A stretch of DNA of 64,000 bases. Source: Flabesymbios commensalis (taxonomy: Eukaryota > Annelida > Polychaeta > Terebellida > Flabelligeridae). Both the position numbers and the translations under genes were made by a program. The stretch spans positions 105,010,560-105,074,559 of the forward strand of contig OZ024902.1 of NCBI GenBank assembly GCA_964017125.1. The letters are read 5' to 3'. Each line of letters begins with the position of its first letter. Position 1 is the stretch's first letter. The notes under the pieces are model-generated. The model saw nothing but the letters and a program-made list of their open reading frames with translations, was not told the DNA's origin and ran no database searches. Below are positions 27,201 to 42,200 of the stretch, one piece after another.

Positions 27201-30200
27201 TATTAGAAGATTCCAAACAGCTGTGACAAATAAGGGCAAATGTGGGGCAAATTCTTCATCATATTTCTGAGCATACATAGCAATATTATCACAGATTTGT
27301 GATTTCAGCTGCTCCAAAAGACCAGCTTCTTCTTCATCCTGAATCAAACAAATATATCAAAATATTATACGATTGTGAAATTTAATTGACATAGATTTCG
27401 CAAAAATTAAAATACACATGTATATACAAAATAAAATGGTCACTTATCACTAAATTGAAATAAATACAATTCTTAATTTCTAGCCAATCATTATTTGCAA
27501 AATACACTAGAAAGATTGGCTGGAATTGGATAATGTATATAAATGGAGTTGATTGTAGTTCTATGGTTCTAATTGGGAGATCTGACACATACAATAAAAC
27601 TACATATAAACATGTGGAGATTTGTCATGCCTAAATTTGAATGCAATCCAGCAAACTGTTCAGAAGACATCACGTTCGCAAGCTTTTCAAGCAACCGTCT
27701 TACAAAACACTCTTTTAGGCCACTATATATAATAACTCTTGTTTAGATCAGAAACAAGCCTAAATCAAATGAGGGGGGGAGGTGAAAACATAAAAAACTT
27801 TTGGACCTACTTCTGGCAAAGATAACAATTTTGGACCCATTTCCGAAAACGTTAATAGAATATAAATGTGGAGTTTGAACCTACACAGATGGACCCGTAT
27901 ACCTTATCTTTCCCAAAATAAAGTGAAATCTGAGTTATTAACTATTAACATTAGAAATAATACCATGTTTTCTCCGCATGCATTTTCTAAAAGAGAGATA
28001 ATAAATAGCTTGGCCTTAAGGTCCCAAATAAATATTTATTGAAATATTTTAGCTTACATGCTGCAGGAGGACCACAGAGGGAACAAAAAACTAAGTCAAA
28101 AATAAATACCAACATCTGTCTTAAGGAGCTTGTTATCTGATGTGAGTAATGTGTGAAAATGGGTCATCCATGGTGCCATGTTATCTTCAAAAAACTCTGG
28201 CAAATCCTGGAAAAAAAATTGTTTAACAATACAAGGTGACAGGTACAATATTGGTAATAATTGTATTCATGCACACACATAATTTTGTGGAATTGTTTAT
28301 TTGCTCTTTCTATCAACATGATAATGGTCGAGCTATAGGCTATACACAATCTCTTCTTACAATATACAAACAACTATAAAATACATTTAAATCGTCAGTT
28401 ACCACAGCGATCAGTTGTATTGATCAATAGCATAGCAATAGCACAAAAACATTATCTTTTTGTGTTCTTTTCTCATTTTGAATCAACTTTACTTTACAAG
28501 GTATATACACTTATAATAACATTACAATGTAAACCCTGTTGAAATGGCAGTCAGTACTTTTCATTCACACTACCACATGATGCTACAAATATTAATGCAA
28601 TTTCTAAAGATCTATGAATGAAAAATACATATTTTCCAACTTAAATGAATTATTTGATTAAATGAGCATTTATGAGAAATGCATTTTATTTCGTTTGACA
28701 CTGACTTGGAAGCATACATGTGTCTAGCAGGACAAGGGCTAATAATGGGTTAACCCTTTAACCCTTAAAGCGCTGAAATACTTAATTATTAACCTTGGAG
28801 ACCAAAGGGTTTTTTTTCAATTTGAAATCATAATAAATGTCTTACTCAGGTCTTTCCGATTCATTTGAATACCTATGTTATGGGTCTATGGCCATATTAA
28901 ACCTTTTTACTATTACAGTGCAGGGATAGACTTTAGTCGTCAGAATCTGACGTCTACCGACGTCAGATTCTGACGACTGAAGTTGATCCCCGCGTTGTAA
29001 GGGTTTAACACTCATGATGCACCAAAGCACCATTTTGCATCTCTGAAGAATGACTTGATTTCCCAAAATATAGGGATTTTAGATCAATTTTTTTTGTGAA
29101 ACTGTTCTAAAAATAACAATAGCTATTTTTAATTTGCCCCCGACTTCAAGTCATCTTCATCCACTACAAGTCGAGAATTGGGACAGCAATTTGCTTGTTG
29201 TAGTGGATAAAGATGACAATTGATGATAAATTCAGGCTTGAAAGAGTTAGGAGAATATAACTCCAGATAAACTGGCCTGTTATGTAAAGGCAATATTACT
29301 ATTGCAATATTCTTGCTATAACTCACCTGGAAATTAAGTGAATAGAATATTTTACAAATGATAACCAAAGAGCTAAAGATAACTTTTAATGCTTGTGGAT
29401 CAGCAGCATGGGTTGTCGCAAGATCCATTGTAACCTGCAACAAAAAAAAACAATAAGTAAGTAAGAATGCCACACAACATTGTAAAACAAAACAGATAGA
29501 AGACCTGAGTTGTCAACATGACTGCCAAGGGAAATAAGAGTTGATACATGAAAAGGTCACATTTCAAATACTGCATACATTTTTCTAAATTTAGGACCTG
29601 TATTGATGGACAGGTTCTAAAATCACAAATCTCCAGTGGAAAAAAAACTCATTTAAACTGTAAATAACAGCTGAAAATGGATTAAATTTGCCTAACCCTT
29701 TCAAACTTTCAAATGAAACATATTATAGTTACAGCTGCAAGAATAAACAAAAATAGGCTATCTGGGATGGGAGGGACACCAGCGCCAAATAACTATTCCT
29801 ATCTCTGATGGCCTATCCCAATAGTATCAATGACAAGTGGCTAAAACAAGAGGCCTGAAGTCTTATATTATTCCCCCATCATAAATTAGGTTAGCGTTTT
29901 TACAGTCACAAATATTTTAAAAGTTGACTTGTGATGGCCTTTTTAAATAACAGTAAAATCACCTGCACATTTCCAGATGGTGGGTAGTGTGATTGTAAAA
30001 TTTAAATAATTTCTGACTTTAATTTTTTATGTTCTGTCACTTCACACTAAGCATATCAATAAGAACAAGTAGCTGTCACTAAAGATGACAATGTTTTGTC
30101 AGTAACAAGCAATTTGACACATGAAAATTAGGAAGGCTTTCACACCATTAACCATTACAATATTTTCAACTGAAAGAACTTTTTGTAATTAATGTATAGC

Positions 30201-33200
30201 GAAAACATATGTAATGTAGGTGATAATACTACCCAAAGGAAAAATCAAATTCAAATTTGAATGTGATTGTAAAATTAGGATAAAACAAGAGGCCTGAAGT
30301 CCATATTATTCCCCCATCATAAATTAGGTTAGCGTATTTACAGTCACAAATATTTTAAAAGTTGACTTATGGTGGCCTTTTTAAATAACAGTAAAATCAC
30401 CTGCACATTTCCAGATGGTGGGTAGTGTGATTGTAAAATTTAAATAATTTTTGACTTTAATTTTTTAGTTTTTACACCGACAAAAAAGTATGAAGTTCAT
30501 CCACGGCAGCCATTTTGAATTTCAGTAAACATTAAAAAACACCTGCACATCTTCATATCGTGGGGAATGTGATAGTAAAATTTGATATGAATTTTTTACT
30601 TTTAAATTTTAGAGTTTTTGCACACACACAAAAATTGAAGTTTATCCGTTTTAGAATTTTTGTGCCCACAAAAAAATTTGGAGTTGACCTCGGGCGGCCA
30701 TTTTGAATTTTGGTAGCATCTTTAAAAAATCACTTGCACATCCCCATTTTGCTAGGAACGTGATGTTAAAATTTGGAAAAAATCGACCAAACTAATTTAA
30801 GTTGATCCGTGGCGGACATTTTGAATTTCAGTGAACCCTTGAAAAAGTCACCTGCACATCTCCATATGGTGGGAAATGTGATTTTGAAATTTCAACAAAA
30901 TGTGACCATTAGTTTTTGAGTATTTGCATTACCAAAAAATGTGACGCCTGATGCCTGGCACTTGACGCCTCATGGAATCCTGGCGCGACTAAAATCCCCC
31001 TTCCCCTACGGGCGGGAGATAAAAAATTGCTCCAACACCCCCTGATACCTCCCTCACCCCTGAAATTTTTTTTTCAAATGTTTCTAAAAACATGCAAAAA
31101 TATTTTTTTCAAAAAATTTTGACCTTCTCCCCCCCTTCCCCAAAAAAATCTTTTCATCTTTGAGCTTGTCAAAATTTAAGAGTACCCAATTTTTTTTGCA
31201 AAAAATTCCTTTGAACCCCTTATACCCACCACCCCTGCAACTCCCTACAGTGCAAAGTTTTCCTGACTATGCACTTCTACCTTGAATGATAAGACTCATT
31301 TTGACTCTCTCAACACATCATAGAGGGAAGGGCTTTTAAATCAGATGAATATTCATAAGCTTATCGGGCTTACACCACACCGGACACACAGATAGATGGA
31401 CACACAGACGGAGGCTAATATTAGTTACCCCGCCTTTCTTTAAAAGGGCTGAGGACAAAAAAAGCAGAATTAAGTAAATAACTTACATTCAAAAGACCTG
31501 TCAGAGGGTTTGCAAAATTATCCAACACAAATTTTATCTCAACCCACAGCTGCTGAGATTTGAATTCATGACGATATCTAAAAGATAAAAAATATAATGC
31601 TATAACTCCCTCATATACAGTAGAGCAGCCACCTTTGTAAAATTGGCAATACAAGACAGGTGCTGCCCACAGGAGGTTTATTTGTATAAAAAATGTCATG
31701 TTGGGGAATGGCAAAGTGGCCTGCCATAGGAGGTTGGCTCCTCATAAGAGTGGCTGATCATAGCACGTTCTACTGTACATCTCAGTGGACTGCAAAATAA
31801 TAAACATCATTGCAAACATACAGGCATCAGGTGTTCAAAGATCCCATTCCTTCCCAATTTTTTTGCACAGCCTTCTTAGCCTTAGGTCCTCCATTAAATG
31901 AAAAACAGCTTGTGGTTCTGAAATATGACAATGCTTCAGTAAAGTAGATCTAAAGCTTAAAAGTGAAGTGGATGGTCACATTAACCAGCTGTTCATGGTA
32001 ACAGCATGTTGAAAGTAAATTGAATAAAACAAACAAATCGTAGGATAAAATATTATAAATTTGTAATAAAAAAGTCATAAACATGGTAAAGAGATTGCTT
32101 GGAAGGAATTTGACACTTTATATCTAAACCTAGATATTAAATATTTTTAAGGGATTTAAAGTATTTTTCAGAAGATATTCAGATAATGGGATTTTTAGTA
32201 TCAATTTAAATCTTATAGCTATGTGGCACATGGGCCAGGGGTCCTTTTAATCACTTGTCACACCAGGACACTGAATCATTTCGGTTGAAACTGGTGTTAC
32301 GCATGTTACGTGGAACTAGTTTCCTCCTAAGGTGTAAATGTTCAAGCATTGGGTGAGTGTTGAGCGAATGTCTTGTATGTTGTAGCACAGCACAAGTCAG
32401 GGTTTCCGCCAGGGGGGGGGTTCGGACGCCCTACTCAGCACCACAGGAGGGATATCCCCACCCCCCCCTTGTTGGCAAAGAAAATAGAAATATATTCCAT
32501 ATTTTGATGACATTCCAGTTGAAATAGGCCATTTAAAGCACTTAAATTGAGAAAATCTTTTTTTTTTCTCATGGGGGAGGACCAGCCCTCTCAAACATTC
32601 CTGGCAGAAACCCTTCAGGTATACGAAGATATATATGCCTCTCATGTTAGCAAGACTGCCGTGGACAGCGCCGCTGACGGTTCAAATTTAGGGTTGTATC
32701 ATACACATATGAAAATGTTCCTTTGTCATCAGAGCCCTCAAATCTCAACTGAAATTATGGTTCTAACACTAAAAAGCATTCCCAATGGAAGTTTACGATA
32801 CTATACAAAAAGTTGCACTGTGTCAAGATTTGACATTTATGCATAATTGGTGGCGTCTTCTACCACAGGTATAACTAAAGGTTACCAGAAGAGCAAAGCA
32901 AACATCTTATTGCAAGTAAATGGTGGTGTTTCCCATAGGTGAGTAATGGAAACTACCCAGCTAACACGAGACATTGACCCAGTGTTGATTTAATGTTGGG
33001 CCAGTGTCGTAGACGGTGGACCAACATTAAATGGACCATTAAGCTAAATGTCCCGTGTTAGCTGGCTATAGCCCTTTCCTACATATTTTTCAAGTTATAA
33101 ATAATTTAAGTGTGGTAGACCTCTATATGACCTTGAGGGCAGCAGAAGTGAAAAATATGCTAATGTATGACCATCGTATTGCTTCAATCCCATGAGTAGT

Positions 33201-36200
33201 TAGTTACCCTGATGACATCACAAGGCTATGACACAGATACCTCCATTTTTAAATGAAATAGTTCTAATATGATTCCCGCAGCAGAAAAAGGCCTAGTTTT
33301 AATAGGCACTCAAAATATTGTCTCAGTCTCGTGGCATCCTAATTTTTACATGGCTGGCTAAGTTCATAAAATGGCAGTCACCATCAGCGGGCTTGCAGTG
33401 AAGTGAGCTAGGCAAATTGGTTATGCCAGGTAATAGGTGGCTAATAGACATGGTAGACTTGTCGCGCTTACTTTTCAAGATATAGAGCCATACATGGAAT
33501 ATATTATCAAATTGTCAGGATCTAGGCATGGATCCAGAATAGAAAAAGAGCAGGGTCACCAAAAAATAAAATGGGCACATACATATAAAGGCATTTTTTA
33601 TACTTTGAAAACAGCACATTTTTTCAATATTTCGAAAAATGCACTTAAATCAAGTGGGGATCTTGTGGCTCTTGCGACCAACACCCCCTTTTAGGCACTC
33701 TACATTTGTTGCAACTAATGATGTTGACATCTTTATAATTACCCTTTCAAACCGTTTTAATAAGTTACCTTTTGAATAGTGAATGTGCAGTTCGCAGAAC
33801 TCCATTTATAATATGGAAATCCCCACCATCAAACTTTGCCACCATTTCTTTCAGTAAGTCTGGCCATTTTTCAGGAAAATCTTCTCTCCCTATAATGCTG
33901 ATGGCTTCTCCCAGCTGAAAAATTGCATATAGATAATAAAAAACATTTCCGAGTTTTTTATGTCAAATTGTTTGTTTTTTCAAATAGGTAAAATGTATTT
34001 GTTATAATATTTAAAAGACACAAGATGTACTGTATTTTTTCTAATAAACACTTATATTGCGATAAATATTCACTCCCTGCTTTGAAAAAGTTAAACCACT
34101 AATAATTGCCCACCCTCCCAACTCACCGGTTACAGTTTCAGTTTTAATCAACAATGTCATACTGCATGTACTAGCCTAAGTATCTCCGCATTAGTCAAAA
34201 ATTTACCAAATTCAATAATGGCTCAAGTTTAATCACCTTTTAACACATGATTTACCCTACTGATATGTAAAAATATAATGGTAGCATCAATAGATTAGTG
34301 TCATCCCAGCATGTGATTTTCATGTGTGGCATTGCAGCTGCGCTAAGCAAAATGAATAGCATTTAGAGCAGTTATCTGTTGACAGCCTGCTCAGTTGTAG
34401 ACTATACATGTAGGCCTATGTTCGTCCGCAATTCACATGCGCAGCCATCTTAGAAAAAGGTGAGATGATCTGTGTGCAGCCTATTTTTAGTTCGTCCACT
34501 AGCTGGTTACCCCAGCTGCCGGTTCCCTGTGTAAACAGCCCGACAAACATGAGACGTTTATCCTTGGTTGGTTCAATGTTGGGCCAGGGTCGCAGACAGT
34601 GGGCCAACATTGGACCAACCAAGGGTGAACGTCTTGTGTTTACTGGGTTGTCTGTCACAGAGCGAAGTAAGTGCTAAATATCAAAATAACTACTAATAAA
34701 ACTAGAAGGGTTTATTTTTTTGTAAACAAAAAAAAACTGGAGATGTCTTCCCTCCAGCAGTATAACCATAAAGGTTGATAGCTAATGATAGCTTTTGTAA
34801 TTAATGTAATTAAATGGCTCCTGTGGACAGTAGAGACTATGTATTAAGCGGAAATTATTATTCTGTTTTGGAACCACGCCGATGTGCGAAACACAATGTG
34901 GCTTGTCAACACTCCCAGCAAACCCGAGACGTTGACCCCGATGCTGTTAAATGTTGGGCCAGTATCCATTCACCCTATTCAGTATTTCATGCTGCATGGT
35001 GGGAGCGCGTGCACATTCGGCATGACGTGCTGCTGCAGACAGCAAAATGGAAGTATCTGCTTATTTCACAAGTGTGCATATAGCGTCTTTTGGAAGGGCT
35101 GTGACAGGCACTGCTGCAGACAGCAAAATGGAAGTATCTGCTTATTTCACAAGTGTGCATATACTGTCTTTTGGAAGGGCTGTGACAGGCACTGCTGCAG
35201 ACAGCGAAATGGAAGTATCTGCTTATTTCACTAGTGTGTATATACCGTCTTTGGAAGGGCTGTGACAGGCAAAAGAGAGCACAGTGACGCCAGTGAAAAG
35301 AAAGTATATACTTGATTTACAAGTGAGCACAGACGGCCTTTTGGCAACACTGCTACACACTGGACAGAAATGAATGGGACACACAGACTCACAGAACGCC
35401 ACAAAAACACTGAAAATGTCCCCACCTCTGTGTACAGAGGGGAGACATAAATAGATACACCATTGATGTAGGATATGCAATACCACAGATGACTCTTTTA
35501 CCCATGATCATATGATTTTTTTTAATTTGTCCTTTCAGAAACATTTGTTTCCTTGTCATTTCAAATTAAAAGGCTCAGAGGAAAAGAAAGCTAAAAAAAC
35601 ATAGAATAATTCAAATCTTGGGAGGCAGGAGACAGGGTCCTCACCAGGAAAAAATATAAGCGGTCACGCATCGACTTCGCCACCAAATACATTTCAAGTC
35701 GCGGATTAAATTTCCATTATTAAAATTTAGGTGCTGTCTCCTGCCTCTGTGGTAGGCCTACATCCAAGGACACTGGGTTGTGATATCTTTAAGGTACATC
35801 ATAATCCACCACTGCTCCAACATCATTTCAAAATGGTACAAAATGGCGACACGACGCACATTAAGCTTGTAGACATCGCTACAATTATATGTCGATTTTT
35901 TTGTTTTTCGACTTAATAAAGAATGTAGCCTCTTTGAAACTACTACATGAATATATAAGGAAGAGAACGCACTATCTGAAAAGTACACAAGGACAACACA
36001 AAAACTGTTTTCAATGAAATAAAATAATGTTGTCACAGTAATGTATTGACAGGCGTGTAAGCTTGACCACCACAACACGGAGAGCCAAGTCCATGTACAG
36101 TACATTTTCACCAACCAGGAATGGCCAGTGAGCCGATCGACAAAGGTAAAAAACGACTGAATTCTCGAAGTCCAAAGAGTGAATCAACATCCTTGAAATA

Positions 36201-39200
36201 AATAAAAAATTGTGAATATTTGTCAAGCACTAGCAGTAGCAAGTCGTGCGAAGAAAATATGAATTCAGACAGTGCAATGTCTGATATTGAGAACATTATA
36301 AAGAAGCAGATGGAAAATTACCAGGATGAGATGATATCAATATTGGAAAAAATAAAAAAAGAATTATTGGATAGTTTGATGACAGCCTTTGGAAAGCAAG
36401 TTGACACTTTAGAAGCTCGCGTCACACAACTCGAAGAAGAAAATGGTGAGCTAAAGAAAAGACTAGAAAAAACCGATCCTAACGTGAAAAGCGTCATCGG
36501 CATTCAGGAAGCTCGAATCGTTGAACAGTATTCTAGGCGAACGAATATCACGATATTTGGTGTGGCCGAAACAGCAAATAATGCAGGTGAAGAAAGTACT
36601 GTTGATATTGTTAAAAACAGTTTTGAAAATAGACTGCAACAAACTATTACGACAGCAGATATTCTTGCAGCCCATAAAATCCCCACCAGGAACAAAACTC
36701 AACCTCGACCAATAATAGTTAAGTTTTTGCGACAAGAATCTCAAGAATGTGTACTTAGATCAAGAAGGAAATTGAAAGGTGAGCCTATTTTCATATCAAA
36801 TGATGTGTTGCAATGCTGAATGTGTTAAACCAGCTAAAAAAGACGATCGGGTGGAAAAATCCTGGAGTTGGAGAGGGAAAATATTCTACCAAAGAAAAGG
36901 GTCCCATGAAACGCAAGTTACGGTTTGGCGAGCCTATAAATGCATAGGTCTACCATTGTGTGCAAAAATAAACTGCTAGTGTTTTCTGTGAGATTTTTCT
37001 TCTTTTTTTTACACATACATGTAAACTATAAAACCTTTTTCTTTTTTCATGTACCACGCAAAGAGTAATTTTAAAAGTAACAACACTGAAATCAGTGAAT
37101 CATTTTTCCTCTACTGAAAGGAAATAACTATTTTACTTGTTGAATCTGATCATTATATATCCATGAAATTCATACGTTTGCCAGGTAATAATAAATGAGA
37201 CTGCACATAAACATACAATTTTGTCACAGATCGGCTCTCATTTTGGGAGTGTTTGTTAAACATGCCAACTATTATTTCATTTTATTTATTCCATTATTTC
37301 GGTGTGTTACGTTTTTAATTTTGTTTTGGTTTCTTGCAATCAAGGGGTTATGTATATTTTGTTTGTTTTCATATACCTGTTGTGTGCTGGTCACAGATCG
37401 TCAATCACTAGGTTGCCTTGTGACCATATGTTCCAACTCCGGTACAACATATTGTCACCCCTCATGTCTTGTAACGGTGTCACATGTAGGCCTATTCAAG
37501 TGTCAGTATTGTAATTTGTTCCCTGGTGACCACGACAGTTCATATATCATTATTGCGTACTTGTTTAATGTGAGCGTTGCAATTTATATGTTTCCAAATA
37601 TTTTAGTTTCTGCTCATTTTTAAATTTTCTGTTGTCAGAACAGTAAATGCTGTATTCTAGCGCATATCATAAGCCTACATATGAAACTGACCAAAGTTAC
37701 AACATAAAATGTAATTTTGCATTCACTTCTAGCGTAGTGATGGTGATCAAGCGTATCATGAGCATAATTTTAACAACAATTTTAAGAGAGGAAACACGCT
37801 TAGCTTTTGTAATTATCACTATGAATATAAAATATTTTACCATTTTTACAAATGGATTTAAATGACGATTTACTGGAGCAGTTCGGCGGTTTGGCAAGTG
37901 ATTCATTGACTCGTGACAGATGAGAATGAGTTAAGTTTCTCTAAATCGTCCTATGTTACACAAGACATTTTAGAATCTGTTTTTGTTCAAAATATAAATA
38001 CTTTTTCTTTATTGAGCATCAATATTCAATCTTTAGGCGCTAAATTTGATCAATTTAAATTTTTTATTTCAAACTTATCATTTCAAAAACTGTTATTTTA
38101 ATGCTATATGTATACAGGAAAGTTGGCTTAGTAGCGATTCTGATACATCATTATATCATTTAGACGGTTATAATCTTAATTCTCAGGGAAAACATGCCTC
38201 TGCTCACGGTAGTCTTCTTATATATTTAGGAACAGATTTTGATTTTAAAAGACTAACGCTACATAAGCCGTCCAATTTATAGGAGGGCCAATTTGTTAAG
38301 TGAAGAGTTCTAGTTTTAAGCATATAATAGTGATAGGAAATATATATAGGCTGCCGAGAAATCTACTGGAAAATTTTAAAACTTTTAATAATGAACTTGA
38401 GCCCATTTTACAGAAATAAAACAGTAATACACCCGAAACAATCATAGCTGGTGATTTTATTACAGATCTTTTAAAAATGAACACTTAAAGCTACTTTTAG
38501 CGATATTTTCGATTTAGTAACCACGCATAATTTTATACCGAAAATAACTTTACCGACATGATTCTCTGAAAGAACAGCGAATAAAACTGATCCTGATTCT
38601 CTACAGTATGTGACTTGCAAAACTAATTTACCTAAATATAATACAATTTTAAATCATAATATTTGTATGGCCACAAAAATATATAATTGTTTTCTTTTTG
38701 AAAAACATAAAAATGATATAATGAAAACTTAGTTGAATATTAAAGAAATTTTAACAAAAAAGGAAGCTACTAAGGGATATCCGGACATTTTCACTATTAA
38801 TAGTAAACAAGCGAGCGATAAAGCTATAATTGCATTGAAATTTAATTATATTTTTTACAGATCTATTGGACTCAATTTAGTGCAGAAAAAAAACCCAGCG
38901 TATTTTAAAGAATAGTTAAAACACAAAACTAATTTCACCTTTCACTTTGAAGAAATAGATGAAACTACCATTTATAAAGTAATAGCTGGACTAAACTCTA
39001 AAAACAGTGTAGGTCATGATGGTATTTTGACTAATATTTTGAAGCAGATTGGTCCTATTATAAAAAAAACTTCCTGCCATATCAAAGTTTTTGAGAAAGT
39101 TAATAAAAATACACAATCAGCTCAGTCAATATTCTGTTCCAAACAAATTATTTTATGAAAAACAACATTCAACAGAGCTCACTGCTTTACATTTATTGGA

Positions 39201-42200
39201 CAATATTATTCAAGATATGGACATGGGAAAAATTCCAATTAGCGTTTTTTAGATCTTTCGAAAGCATTCGATACATTAGATCACACTATTCTTTTAGAAA
39301 AACTAAAATTTTACGGTATTTGTGGAAAAATAAATAAAATTATTTTAAAATTATTTAACAAATAGAAAGCAATACGTTCAGTTTGCAAGTACATTTCATC
39401 AGCCAGTACTTTTTTTGTATTTATTATTTACGCTGATGATATTACTCTCTATAAAAAAAATTCTGTTTATGATATTAATAATATAAAACGCTTACCGTAT
39501 ATCGCGGCGTATAGTACGCTACTTTTTTTCTTTTTTGAGCCTGTTTTTGGCCTGGTGCGTATTATCCACCGATGCGTACAATATATTGATTTTGCTGAGA
39601 TTTGTCCCTCAAAATTTGGATAAATAGGCAGTCTCACATCTCCCGAGTGAACTGCGATCTCCTAACTCCTTGTATTTTAGCCCAAAAAAGGCAAATTACT
39701 TCAGCAGCTATAATGAAACCGTTTGTTTCTAATACACTTAAGATGTCTAGTGAAATAACATTCCATAACAACCTAGCATTTATTTTTCTTTTAAATATCC
39801 GATAAAGTCATTTATTAATGTTATTTAAATAATAATCTACTCGTCAGACATCGCTAGGCCTACTTCATCATCATGATCATGTGTATTGCTTTGATTGCGT
39901 GACCACTGTGAAGCTTCTATTCCATTCACCATTTGATTGCGTGACCACTGTGAAGCTTCTATTCCATTCACCAGATGTCGCTGTCAGCGGCAATGTGACG
40001 TGCCTACCTTATACACTGTATACGGCTTGATTATTAGCAGGTTTTATTATTATAGGCCTACATATTTCACTGCAATATATATTCAAGTCGATGGTATTCT
40101 AAAATACAGACGAAATGTATCCTGATAGAAAGTTTAAAAAATATTAGAACGCTAATACCGATAGGTTTCACGGCAAAAAGAATAATTTAATAATAAATAA
40201 TAATAATTATGCTCTTGATATAATTGCCACATTCTTAAATCCATACATATACATGATAGACATTGATTGTATGCTTGTAATAAATCACCAATACATACAT
40301 GTGCCATTTCATTATTGTAACTCTAAATAAAAACTTGTACATTGTTATACAAAAATGTTTTTTTTTTATTCGTTGTACCTTAATAAAAATTAGCTAGATT
40401 ATATCGCCGCTTCGGCCGTCATAAATGGTAGGCATCCCATTGAAGACTAGACTGTAAACCTATTCACCAGATGACGCTTTTCCTGTCATTTACCTGACTA
40501 TAACTGCTTTCATCAGGTGGCGCTAATATGTTATATCATGATTATTTGTGGTCAAATCAACACTAAAACGAAAAAAAATATAATACTCAGATAGTTCTTC
40601 CTAATTTTATATTTTTATATTGTTTATAATATTTCTTTTTATCAAATCATTTCATTTATTTTATATAATCTTTATTAGCGAATCAATTATATCCTTATGT
40701 CACCAGCTGAGTTGAACCACATTCTGAATGCCTTGAGTAATAAAGACATACCAGGTACATACCGCAGACAGACTGTGTAGATACTCACCCCCCTGGGTGC
40801 GTACTATCCACCGTTGCGTACTATCTGTGTTTTCTGGTACAAATATTGGTACCTGCATACTATACACAGGTGCGTACTATACCCCGCAAAATACCTAGAG
40901 TTAAAAAAAAGTTATTACTTGGCTAAACTTACCTAGATCCAAATACATGATTTTTTCATGTTCCCCAGCGAAAGATAAACTTTCCTTCATTAGAAATTGA
41001 AGATATTGCCATTACCTATGTGGACCAGTTTTCGTTTCTTGGCATAACATTAGATATACATGTAAATTGGAATGCACACACTAATAACATTTCAAATAAA
41101 ATATCTAATGTAATAGGCATTATAAAGAGAATAGAATATTTTGTACCTCCACCAATTTTAAAGACTATTTATAACAGTTTGATTTTACCTCCCTTGCATT
41201 ATAGGGTACTTTTATGGGGTCCTAACAGTAAATGTATTTTTAAATTGCAAAAGAGGGCTATTCGAGCCATAACCTGTAGTAGATATAATTCCCACACAGA
41301 GCCATTGTTTAAATTAGTAAGTACATTAAAAGTTGAGAATATACTTAAGAAACAACAATTTAAATTTTTATACCGCTTATTAAATAGTGATGTGACGTTT
41401 TATTTCAGGTCTATGCTTCCAGGATTTGTCGGAAACTCGCATAATTATACTACTAGACAGAAGAATAACCTTCACAAGTAGAGTTTTCTAAAAAATGTTT
41501 TCGTTACTGTATTCATGTTTTATATAATACCAGTCCTCAATCCATACTAGATTATAAGCTTTCAACACACAGTGAAGATGGATTTGTTTTATTTATTAAA
41601 AAATACATAATAAAATCTTACAGTATTACCTGTACAGTATTAAATTGCTATATTGCAGACAAAATAATATCTGATTGTCTGCAAGTGATTTGCCAAAGGT
41701 CGAACTATGGTAGCATACACATTATATTATTTCAATTTGGGTGACTTCAGAAAAAATGGCTAATTATGTATTTCCCAGCATGTACCGCTAAGAAGTAGTC
41801 AATGTCTTAGGAAATCATCTTGGAATATATACCCTGGTGATAACATTTAGTGGTGAAAAAATTATGGAAATACATACAGCCATTACAATAATATGCTCAA
41901 TAATGTTGCCAAAATGTCAGGAGTGCAACACTTTTTGCGTGACAAATAAAACAATCCTTTACTTCGCAAGTTGGATGGATCTAAAACTGTGGCCTTAACG
42001 TAATAAAATGGTCTATTTTATTCGAGTATTGTGTGTTTCGAATATTTTATCCCAATGCCAATTCATCATTTTATGTTTTGATCAGACTGTGTAATCTCAA
42101 AACAGTTGTAATGACTAAAATGAAAATACCAACAAATATACTGACTCTATGATGCCGGGCTAATTATACTGTATAGCACCATTCAACACGTAGACTAAAC

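Larger units (their letters stand above)
36121..41700 (+). mobile_element. Damaged two-ORF LINE carrying a DNA-element insertion, CSE1L intron 3
   Basis: Order on the plus strand: ORF1 (36121-36819), an inter-ORF stretch, an AP-type endonuclease piece (37913-38480; [19 protein letters not shown], later IIAGDF), then reverse transcriptase (38920-39490; [28 protein letters not shown]) and a C-terminal thumb (41020-41670; [21 protein letters not shown]). Frames change repeatedly. Reverse-transcriptase motif B is lost by deletion between about 39390 and 39420. A 1.4-kb element splits the sequence after YADD. It is sense with respect to the window and antisense to CSE1L, and probably dead. The 5' end before 36121 is uncertain. 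Confidence 0.85.

Noticed and set aside
34884-35265. Overlapping long plus frames with repeated [16 protein letters not shown]
   Set aside because: The 81-bp tandem unit is a multiple of three, so frames stay open by repetition. Start codons and context are not gene-like.
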